Source: JAGLON01 sp041394985
GTDB taxonomy: Bacteria > Zixibacteria > MSB-5A5 > GN15 > JAAZOE01
Assembly (NCBI GenBank): GCA_041394985.1
Contig: JAWLBI010000001.1
Span: 4,154,001 to 4,218,000, forward strand
Direction of reading: 5' to 3'
DNA length: 64,000 nt
Both the position numbers and the translations under genes were made by a program. Shown piece after piece: positions 24,647-31,791 of this stretch. The notes beneath the pieces were generated by a model. The model was not told the DNA's origin and did not search any database. It saw only the letters and a list, made by a program, of their open reading frames with translations. Position 1 is the stretch's first letter. Each line of letters begins with the position of its first letter.

Positions 24647-25114
24647 ATGAAGCAACTGGTTAACGCGGTAGCCACCGGATTGTATTCGGGATACTTCCCG
24701 ATCGTACCGGGTAGTATTGGGACGATTCCAGCCTGGATCATCGCCTGGTTCTGGCTCGGCAAAAGCGATCTTGTTCTCGGTATCGCGGCGGTCGTGACGA
24801 CTGTGATATCGGTCTGGGCATCATCGGAAGCCGAGAAATTTCTGGGGCACGACGCGAAGAAAATCGTTATCGATGAGTGGGCGGGAATGTTCATCTCGCT
24901 CCTGTTTCTCCCCTATCGCCTGGATGTGTATATCGCCGCATTCGTGCTGTTCCGATTTTATGATGTCATCAAGCCGTATCCGGCGGGCCGATGCGAAAAA
25001 TTGCCGGGCGGCTGGGGCATCACGTTCGATGATGTCTTCGCCGGCGTGTATACTAATGTCACCTGCTGGGCTTGTATTCTTATCCTGCGGAAACTGGAGT
25101 GGTTTGGCTTTTAG
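24647..25114 (+). CDS. pgpA: Phosphatidylglycerophosphatase A
   Basis: Dephosphorylates phosphatidylglycerophosphate to phosphatidylglycerol. The 155-residue membrane protein has ATGLYSGYFPIVPGSIGTIP at the N-terminus, VIDEWAGMFISLLFLPY in the middle, and FRFYDVIKPYPAGRCEKLPG and ITFDDVFAGVYTN towards the end. These are the conserved acidic motifs of PgpA. The ATG directly follows the pgsA TAA. Together the two genes supply the PG step of phospholipid synthesis. Confidence 0.93.
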   Translation: MKQLVNAVATGLYSGYFPIVPGSIGTIPAWIIAWFWLGKSDLVLGIAAVVTTVISVWASSEAEKFLGHDAKKIVIDEWAGMFISLLFLPYRLDVYIAAFVLFRFYDVIKPYPAGRCEKLPGGWGITFDDVFAGVYTNVTCWACILILRKLEWFGF

Positions 25115-25129
25115 AGGGTTGGGCGCACT

Positions 25130-26371
25130 ATGATAGCTGAAATCATAACGATCGGCGACGAACTGTTGTATGGAGCGCGCATCGATACGAACTCTGCCTT
25201 TATCGGTAATCGCCTGGATAGCATCGGTATTGAAGTCCGCTACATGACCTCGACCGGCGACAATATGGACTTGATGATCGAAGCCATCACGCTGGCTTTG
25301 CGCCGGGCCGACATCGTCCTGACGACCGGGGGGCTGGGACCGACCGATGATGACATTACCAAGAACGCCGTCTGCAAGGTCTTCAAGCGCAACCTGATCT
25401 TCCACGAGGAAATCCTCGAAAGCCTGCAATTACGCTATACCGAGCGGGGACTCGACATGCCCGCCATAAATCAAAATCAGGCATTACTGCCGCAGGGGGC
25501 CAGATTTCTGGCCAATAAAACCGGGTCGGCCTTGGGGATATTGATCGAGGAACGCGGCAAGCTGTTTTGCGCCATGCCGGGTGTTCCGAGCGAAATGCGC
25601 CCGATGGTCGATGAGGAATTGTTGCCGGTATTGACAAGCAAGCTCGGCGACAAAGTGATCATCAGGAAAAAGCTGCGGACTATCGGCATTACCGAGGCGG
25701 TATTGGCTGAGAAAATCCGTCCGACATTGAAATTCGCCGAGGGCGTTTCGCTGGCCTATCTCCCCTCGTATCGCGGCGTCGATCTGTGCATTAAAGGAAT
25801 CGGTACGGTGGCAGCCGAAGTCGAATCCGGAGTCGATCTACTCGCTGCAGGTATTCGTGACAAAGCAGGCAAATATATCTTCACGGAGGATGATCGGGAG
25901 ATCGAGGAAGTCGTCGGCGCTTTGCTTATCGAGCGCGGCCAGACGCTGGCCGTGGCTGAATCGTGCACCGGCGGGCTTTTGGGCGGCCGGTTAACGAGTA
26001 CCCCCGGTTCTTCGGATTACTTTCTGGGTGGGATCATTGCCTACTCCAATGAAGTCAAAATCAGACGGCTCGGCGTTTCATCAGAAATAATCGAGCGGTA
26101 TGGAGCAGTTTCGGCCGAGTGCGCCAAGGCGATGGCGTCGGGCGTGATCGAGGCAATTGGCTCCGATATCGGCATTTCGATTACCGGAGTCGCCGGACCG
26201 GATGGCGGCACACCGGAAAAGCCGGTCGGGACGGTATTTATGGGGTTGGCGACGACCCGGGGAGCGATTCATCGCAAGTTTACTCTCGGAACCGATCGCG
26301 AAATCAACCGCGAGCGGGCGGTTTCGGCGGCATTGAACATGATTCGCCGGGAATTACTCGGTATCGCCTGA
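25130..26371 (+). CDS. cinA: CinA-family competence/damage-inducible protein (NMN deamidase-type)
   Basis: 413 residues in two domains. The N-terminal MoCF-like domain (IITIGDELLYGARIDTNSAF, TGGLGPTDDDITKNAV) is linked to ADP-ribose pyrophosphatase activity. The C-terminal CinA domain (LAVAESCTGGLLGGRLTSTP, YSNEVK, ISITGVAGPDGGTPEKPVGT) is of the nicotinamide-mononucleotide deamidase type. The proximity of thpR and recA is common: cinA-recA linkage occurs in many bacteria and relates to competence. A purine-rich GAGGG lies about 11 bases before the ATG. Confidence 0.93.
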   Translation: MIAEIITIGDELLYGARIDTNSAFIGNRLDSIGIEVRYMTSTGDNMDLMIEAITLALRRADIVLTTGGLGPTDDDITKNAVCKVFKRNLIFHEEILESLQLRYTERGLDMPAINQNQALLPQGARFLANKTGSALGILIEERGKLFCAMPGVPSEMRPMVDEELLPVLTSKLGDKVIIRKKLRTIGITEAVLAEKIRPTLKFAEGVSLAYLPSYRGVDLCIKGIGTVAAEVESGVDLLAAGIRDKAGKYIFTEDDREIEEVVGALLIERGQTLAVAESCTGGLLGGRLTSTPGSSDYFLGGIIAYSNEVKIRRLGVSSEIIERYGAVSAECAKAMASGVIEAIGSDIGISITGVAGPDGGTPEKPVGTVFMGLATTRGAIHRKFTLGTDREINRERAVSAALNMIRRELLGIA

Positions 26372-26450
26372 AACGGGCGAAAAATGTGATAGTGCCCTTC
26401 TTTTGATTTTCTTATACTACTAATCCGAACGCATTGGAGGCGGAACGAGT

Positions 26451-27011
26451 ATGTTGCGGTTGTTTATCGCATTGCATTTCCCGGATGGTATCAAACGCCA
26501 ATTGGGGGACATAATCGAACAGGCGCGCAGGAAAGCCGACGGTATCAAGTGGGTCGAGCCGCATAATATGCACCTGACGCTCAAGTTCCTGGGCGACACG
26601 CCGAAAAATATGGTGTCACCGATCATCGGCGGAATCGAATCGGCCATCGCCGGCGCATCGGCCTGCCGGATAACGGTCGACGGATTCGGCGGATTTCCCA
26701 ATCTGCGAAAGCCTCGCGTCATCTGGGCCGGGATGAACGGCGCCGGGCCGATTGTTAAAATGGCCGGGGCGATAAATTCGGAACTGGCCGGTATCGGGAT
26801 CGAGAAGGATTCGAAGCGATTTTCTCCACATATCACATTGGGCCGGGTGAAACAGCCGGGGAATTATGGGGCACTGGCAGATTTTCTCCAGGACTTGAAT
26901 TTCTCATCGGAGCCGCTTATATTGGATAGTCTGGCCCTGGTACAATCGACATTAACTCCAAGCGGTCCGATCTATGAAAACGTACATAAATGTAAACTCA
27001 AACATACGTAA
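26451..27011 (+). CDS. thpR: RNA 2',3'-cyclic phosphodiesterase
   Basis: A 186-residue member of the 2H phosphoesterase (LigT) family, which opens 2',3'-cyclic phosphates on RNA ends. The two catalytic HxT motifs are HLTLKFLG near residue 43 and HITLGRV near residue 127. The N-terminal LRLFIALHFP is typical, and the C-terminal SLALVQSTLTPSGPIYE is a standard family ending. It sits between cinA and recA, ten bases before recA, in the order seen in many genomes. Confidence 0.93.
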   Translation: MLRLFIALHFPDGIKRQLGDIIEQARRKADGIKWVEPHNMHLTLKFLGDTPKNMVSPIIGGIESAIAGASACRITVDGFGGFPNLRKPRVIWAGMNGAGPIVKMAGAINSELAGIGIEKDSKRFSPHITLGRVKQPGNYGALADFLQDLNFSSEPLILDSLALVQSTLTPSGPIYENVHKCKLKHT

Positions 27012-27020
27012 GGTGTAGTT

Positions 27021-28073
27021 ATGGCGATTCAGCAACCTGATAAAAAGAAGGCGCTCGATGCGGCCGTAAGCCAAATCGAAAAACAATTCGGGAAAGGTTC
27101 GATCATGAAGCTCGGGTCGGACACTGTCCTTCCCGGGATGGAGTTCATCCCGTCCGGGTCGCTCGGACTCGACATTGCTCTTGGCATCGGCGGCTATCCG
27201 CGGGGACGTGTCGTGGAGATATTCGGGCCGGAATCATCGGGTAAAACGACATTGGCGCTGCATGCCATCGCCGAGGCACAAAAAACCGGCGGAGTGGCTG
27301 CATTCGTTGATGCGGAGCACGCCATTGATCCGAAATACGCTAAGGCCTTAGGCGTTGATCTCGACAATCTGCTTATCTCTCAACCGGATACGGGCGAGCA
27401 GGCGCTTGAAATCGTCGAGACGCTCATTCGTTCCGGCGCCATCGATATTATCGTCGTCGACTCGGTCGCGGCCCTCGTACCTCGTGCCGAAATCGAAGGC
27501 GAAATGGGCGATTCTCACATGGGTCTCCAGGCACGCCTTATGTCACAGGCGCTTCGCAAACTGACCGGTGTCGTCTCAAAATCCCGCTGTTGCCTGGTAT
27601 TCATCAACCAGATTCGTATGAAAATCGGCGTCATGTTCGGCAATCCGGAAACCACGACCGGCGGCCGCGCACTGAAGTTTTACGCCTCGGTTCGCCTCGA
27701 TATCCGCAAGATTGCGGCAATTAAGGATGGCGATGAAGTTATCGGCAGTCGGACCCGCGTGAGGGTCGTCAAGAACAAGGTTGCCCCGCCGTTCCGCGAG
27801 ACCGAGTTCGATATCAATTATGGTCAGGGCGTGTCGCGTATCGGAGAGCTCTTGGATATCGGCGTTCGCGAGGATATCGTAAATAAATCCGGCGCCTGGT
27901 TCTCATATGGCGAAGAGCGTTTGGGGCAGGGCCGCGAGCGGGTCAAGCAATTCCTCGATGAAAACTCGGATTTGAGTGAGAGAATCGAACACGATATCAA
28001 GGTCAAATTGGGATTGATTGAAGGCAGTGACGATGAGCCCAAAAAGAAAGAGCCCGAGGAAGTCAATTCATAA
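27021..28073 (+). CDS. recA: Recombinase RecA
   Basis: 350 residues. It catalyses strand exchange and stimulates LexA cleavage. Features are the N-terminal start with QIEKQFGKGSIMKLG, Walker A GPESSGKTT near residue 70, Walker B IIVVDSVAALVP near residue 145, the loop FINQIRMKIGVMFGNPETTT (L2 region) and an acidic C-terminus. AAGGTG lies six bases before the ATG. An imperfect palindrome TACAT-AA-ATGTA at 26983-26994, inside the end of thpR, could be an operator. A strong terminator follows. Confidence 0.98.
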   Translation: MAIQQPDKKKALDAAVSQIEKQFGKGSIMKLGSDTVLPGMEFIPSGSLGLDIALGIGGYPRGRVVEIFGPESSGKTTLALHAIAEAQKTGGVAAFVDAEHAIDPKYAKALGVDLDNLLISQPDTGEQALEIVETLIRSGAIDIIVVDSVAALVPRAEIEGEMGDSHMGLQARLMSQALRKLTGVVSKSRCCLVFINQIRMKIGVMFGNPETTTGGRALKFYASVRLDIRKIAAIKDGDEVIGSRTRVRVVKNKVAPPFRETEFDINYGQGVSRIGELLDIGVREDIVNKSGAWFSYGEERLGQGRERVKQFLDENSDLSERIEHDIKVKLGLIEGSDDEPKKKEPEEVNS

Positions 28074-28095
28074 TCGACCTCGACTAGTTATCATG

Positions 28096-28129
28096 GGAGC
28101 CGGAATACAGGATGTTTCGGCTCCTTTTT
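28096..28129 (+). terminator. Rho-independent terminator of recA
   Basis: A 7-bp stem GGAGCCG/CGGCTCC, a loop of about 15 bases and TTTTT. Confidence 0.8.
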
Positions 28130-28194
28130 ATTAAACCTCACACTATTTTCACCGATAATCTCAATACGGCCTTTAATTGAAAAGGGGACAGGTT

Positions 28195-28650
28195 GTGGCT
28201 ATACAGGCAGATAATATTACTGTCGAATTCGACGCTGAAAACAGAGTCATTATCGTCAGTTCCACATCGATTATACATGCCACGAAACAGCAAGATTGTC
28301 TGGATGTGATTCGTACTGTCCATGACCTCATCATTCCTTTACTAAAGGGCGAAAAAGGCTATCTGATATTGGATTATGGCCGGATTTGGATTGAGCCGGA
28401 AGATCTTTCCGCGTATGCCGAGGTACTCTATGCGGAACTCGGAGATCACATTTATCCCGGCGGTTATGCCCGCTATGGACTCGGTATCAGCAGGGTCACA
28501 TCGAAGAGAATGAGCAAGTATATGGAAGACCGTGCGCCGATTCCGCTGTTTTACACTCGTGAAGAGGCGGAAGAATATATTTATGATCTGGCTGCCAAGA
28601 ACAAGGCACTGATTGCTCATCTCAATTCTTCTCAGATTTCGGACAAGTAA
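28195..28650 (+). CDS. Uncharacterised protein, paralogue 1 of a tandem pair
   Basis: About 151 residues from a GTG at 28195, preferred over a TTG 18 bases upstream because AAGGGG lies seven bases before it and because this gives the same length as its paralogue. The fold looks alternating alpha/beta (GYLILDYGRIWIEPEDLSAY), similar in outline to SpoIIAA-like proteins. The shared C-terminal region is YARYGLGISRVTSKRMSKYM followed by LFYTREEAEEYIYDL. No signal peptide or membrane segment. No function can be assigned. It follows recA and its terminator. Confidence 0.65.
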   Translation: MAIQADNITVEFDAENRVIIVSSTSIIHATKQQDCLDVIRTVHDLIIPLLKGEKGYLILDYGRIWIEPEDLSAYAEVLYAELGDHIYPGGYARYGLGISRVTSKRMSKYMEDRAPIPLFYTREEAEEYIYDLAAKNKALIAHLNSSQISDK

Positions 28651-28792
28651 ACGGCGAATGCCGACGCCGTTCCGTACCGGATCATCGCGATTTTCCGTCA
28701 GCAAATCTTTTCCTGGGCTATAAAGCCGTCATTTTACTTGTCGATATACAATTATATAGATTTATCCATATTTTTTGAGGGCGTAAAGGCTC

Positions 28793-29248
28793 ATGGACAT
28801 GCTTTCATCCGTGCGTGTAGACTTCGATAAACAGAAAAACATCATCCATATCGGTTTTGGAGAAGAAGTCACGATTCATACGGAAAACGAACTGTATGCC
28901 ATGTATGGGAAATTCGAACAATATCTGAAATCTCTGGGGTCCGATCGCCGGTATTACCTTGTTATCGATATGTCGAATCTGATCATCAATCAGAATCTCG
29001 CTCATCAATATGCAATGGAAATATCCAGATTATCCAAAAAGTATTTACATGATGACGGCATTGCCCGCTATGGGTATCAAATGACTCGAATCGTCGTCAA
29101 GCGTGCTCATGAAGAGTATTTGAATAAAGATCCGCGATTATTCGGGAATAAGAAAGAAGCCTACGATTATATTGAATCATTGATTGAGCCCGAAGAGCGT
29201 CCGGAATGGATCGAAACAACCTCATTGATGAGCACACGCTCGTTCTGA
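28793..29248 (+). CDS. Uncharacterised protein, paralogue 2 of a tandem pair
   Basis: 151 residues, soluble. The segment RRYYLVIDMSNLIINQNLAH corresponds to GYLILDYGRIWIEPEDLSAY of the preceding gene. IARYGYQMTRIVVKRAHEEY and LFGNKKEAYDYIESL align with its C-terminal half, so the two are diverged paralogues. The pattern suggests a SpoIIAA/STAS-like fold, but I see no diagnostic residue. The gap of 142 bases suggests separate promoters. Confidence 0.65.
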   Translation: MDMLSSVRVDFDKQKNIIHIGFGEEVTIHTENELYAMYGKFEQYLKSLGSDRRYYLVIDMSNLIINQNLAHQYAMEISRLSKKYLHDDGIARYGYQMTRIVVKRAHEEYLNKDPRLFGNKKEAYDYIESLIEPEERPEWIETTSLMSTRSF

Positions 29249-29254
29249 TACCGG

Positions 29255-30070
29255 CTATTTCTTCTTTTTGATTTGATCGATTTCCCGATTCAGATTTTCC
29301 ACTACTCGTCGCGCCGCCTTGGCAAAGTCTTCCTTATCCGATGCATAGAGCACGGATCGTGAGACATTAATAATGGCCGGTTTGGTAAAACCGGAGGTTC
29401 CGCCTAAAACGGCTTTTTCCAGATCGCCACCCTGCGCTCCGACTCCCGGAATTAGAATCGGCATATCCTGCGCGGTAGTCCGGATATCGGTGAGTTGTTC
29501 GGGATAGGTGGCGCCGACGACTAATCCGCAGTTGTTGTTTTCGTTCCAGGATGCCGTTTTTTCGGCGACATGCATATAGAGCGGTTTCCCGTCGAATTCG
29601 AGGCGTTGAAAATCCCTGGCTCCGGCATTGGAGGTCAGACAGAGCACGAAAATACCATTGTCTTTGAACTCCGTGAATGGGCGAATAGAATCATAACCCA
29701 TATAGGGGCTGATAGTCGTCCAGTCGGCATTGAATGTCTCGAAGCAGGCGCGCGCATAGAATTCGCCGGTATTGCCGATATCTCCTCGCTTGCCGTCGAG
29801 AATAATCGTGTTACCTTCGGGAATGCGGCTGGTAACGAGCTTAAGAAGCGACAAACCTTCCGGCCCCAGGGCCTCGTAGAATGCCATATTCGGTTTATAG
29901 GCAGCAACGATATCCGAGGTCGCCTCGATAATATCGAGTACGAACCGGCACAGTCCCTTAATACTGTCATCGCATCCCTGCGGCAGTCTTCCCGGATCGA
30001 TATCCAGTCCCACGCACAGCATGGAGTTTTTCGTCTCGATACTCTGGGTCAACTTCTTCAATGCACTCAT
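29255..30070 (-). CDS. pyrF: Orotidine 5'-phosphate decarboxylase, type 2
   Basis: Last step of UMP synthesis. At 271 residues it is the longer form. Features are the N-terminal LCVGLDIDPGRLP, the catalytic Asp/Lys region ILDGKRGDIGNTGEFYARAC, DWTTISPYMGYDSIRPF, and the phosphate-binding ILIPGVGAQGGDLEKAV. It starts three bases after pyrD, within a pyrK-pyrD-pyrF run on the reverse strand. Confidence 0.95.
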   Translation of the reverse strand: MSALKKLTQSIETKNSMLCVGLDIDPGRLPQGCDDSIKGLCRFVLDIIEATSDIVAAYKPNMAFYEALGPEGLSLLKLVTSRIPEGNTIILDGKRGDIGNTGEFYARACFETFNADWTTISPYMGYDSIRPFTEFKDNGIFVLCLTSNAGARDFQRLEFDGKPLYMHVAEKTASWNENNNCGLVVGATYPEQLTDIRTTAQDMPILIPGVGAQGGDLEKAVLGGTSGFTKPAIINVSRSVLYASDKEDFAKAARRVVENLNREIDQIKKKK

Positions 30071-30073
30071 AGA

Positions 30074-30988
30074 TTACATCCTGACCTTGCCGACAAGGTC
30101 GTTAATGGATTCGATGTTATGGCCGGACAAATATGTCTGCAATCCTTTGATAATGTGCATGGTGGCATCCGGCTGAATGAAGTTCGCGGTTCCAACCTGA
30201 AGCCCCAGTGCGCCGACCAAATGAAATTCGACGGCATCGCGCCAGTCGGAGATTCCGCCGATGCCGATAATCGGGATATTGATTTCCTTATATACTTTAT
30301 GCACCATCGCGATCGCGACCGGCTTGATAGCCGGACCGGAGAGTCCGCCGGTACCATTCGTGAGACACGGTTTGCGCGTCTCGATATCGACGGCCATCCC
30401 GACGAGCGTGTTGATCAATGAAACCGCTGCGGCCCCTCCCTGCTGCGCCGCCTTCGCGATCGTCGCAATGGATGTCACATTGGGGGATAATTTCGCGATA
30501 ACCGGTCTTGTCGTCACGTCCCTGACTGCGGCAATCACTTTGATCATGGCATCCGGATCGGTGCCGAATTCCATGCCCCCCCTGTCGACATTGGGACAGG
30601 AGACGTTTAATTCGATCATATCGAATCCACCTGCTTTTTCGAGCATGCGGCAGACTTCGACATATTCATCAAGCGATGAACCGGCGACATTGACGATAAT
30701 GACCGTCTTCAGCTTTTTCAAGAAGGGAATTTTTTCGTCGATAAATCGTTCGATGCCGACGTTGGCCAGCCCGATGGCATTGAGCATTCCGGCTGACGTT
30801 TCATGGGTACGCGGAGGCGGATGCCCGGGGCGTTCCTTGCGGGTAATCGATTTCGTCACGATACCGCCGAGGGCGTCGAGATCGATCAGGTGTTCGAATT
30901 CCTCGGCATATCCGAATGTCCCGGATGCTACGGTGACCGGGTTTTTGAAGCGGACTCCGGCAATTTCTATCTCAAGATTCGGCTTCAC
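30074..30988 (-). CDS. pyrD: Dihydroorotate dehydrogenase B, catalytic subunit
   Basis: Oxidises dihydroorotate to orotate using FMN. The 304-residue class 1B enzyme shows FKNPVTVASGTFGYAEEFEH, the catalytic cysteine in LNVSCPNVDRGG, VIAKLSPNVTSIATIAKAA, and the FMN phosphate site PIIGIGGISDWRDAVEF. The overlapping pyrK gene supplies the FAD/iron-sulfur partner, which is diagnostic of class 1B and NAD-linked oxidation. Confidence 0.95.
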   Translation of the reverse strand: MKPNLEIEIAGVRFKNPVTVASGTFGYAEEFEHLIDLDALGGIVTKSITRKERPGHPPPRTHETSAGMLNAIGLANVGIERFIDEKIPFLKKLKTVIIVNVAGSSLDEYVEVCRMLEKAGGFDMIELNVSCPNVDRGGMEFGTDPDAMIKVIAAVRDVTTRPVIAKLSPNVTSIATIAKAAQQGGAAAVSLINTLVGMAVDIETRKPCLTNGTGGLSGPAIKPVAIAMVHKVYKEINIPIIGIGGISDWRDAVEFHLVGALGLQVGTANFIQPDATMHIIKGLQTYLSGHNIESINDLVGKVRM

Positions 30989-31791
30989 AGTTTCACCTCA
31001 CCGATTTTAAATACCGGGCCCTCGTAGCAGACGCGCACATAGCTGTTCGGCTTATCAAGGCGCGGCTTAATACATCCCAGACAGACACCGACACCGCATG
31101 GCATCGGGGCTTCCAGAGAAATTTCCCCGTTGAGCGAATGGTCCATTGCGAGTCGCTGCAGGGCCGCGAGCATCGGTTCCGGGCCGCATCCGTAGATCGA
31201 AGTTTTATCGCACTCCAGCTTGGACAGATTCGCCTCGATAGCCTCGGTAATGAGCCCATGAAATCCGAACGATCCGTCATCGGTGCAGGGATAAAACGGG
31301 ATACCGAGTTTCTTGATTTCTTTCCGCTTGAGCAGATCATCTTTCGTTCGCCCGCCATAGAAGAATAAGATTTTATCGGCCGGGTGTTTTTTCGATAAGA
31401 GATACTCGGCGAAATATAGCAGCGGCGGCAGGCCGACGCCGCCTGCGGCGATGACAACGGTCTGTTTTTTATCGGGGACTGAGAAAAAATTCCCCAACGG
31501 GCCGATGATATCGACGGTGTCGTCTTTTTGCAGCTGTCCGAGCAGCGCGGTGCCTTTGCCGACTATTTTGTAGATAATCGAAATTCGGTTTTCTGAATCG
31601 ACACCGGCGATGGAAAAAGCGCGCCGGAAAAACGGATCAAGCCCGGCGCCGGTTTTTATGTGCACGAAGTGCCCCGGAAAAATCTTTTTCGTCTTATGTC
31701 CCAGCTCAAGGGTCAGTTCGTAATATGAGCCCTTCGTATCAAGTCGGCGATTGTTTATTACCCTGCAAATCTGTGGAATCGTTTTCTTCAT
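30985..31791 (-). CDS. pyrK: Dihydroorotate dehydrogenase B, electron-transfer subunit
   Basis: 268 residues. A ferredoxin-reductase-type FAD domain (FFRRAFSIAGVDSENRISII) is followed by an NAD domain (VVIAAGGVGLPPLLYFAEYL). The C-terminus carries the [2Fe-2S] ligands in PMPCGVGVCLGCIKPRL followed by a fourth cysteine in YVRVCYEGPVF. It passes electrons from PyrD to NAD+. The start codon overlaps the end of the TPR/TonB gene by one base, and its end overlaps pyrD by four bases. Confidence 0.94.
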   Translation of the reverse strand: MKKTIPQICRVINNRRLDTKGSYYELTLELGHKTKKIFPGHFVHIKTGAGLDPFFRRAFSIAGVDSENRISIIYKIVGKGTALLGQLQKDDTVDIIGPLGNFFSVPDKKQTVVIAAGGVGLPPLLYFAEYLLSKKHPADKILFFYGGRTKDDLLKRKEIKKLGIPFYPCTDDGSFGFHGLITEAIEANLSKLECDKTSIYGCGPEPMLAALQRLAMDHSLNGEISLEAPMPCGVGVCLGCIKPRLDKPNSYVRVCYEGPVFKIGEVKL

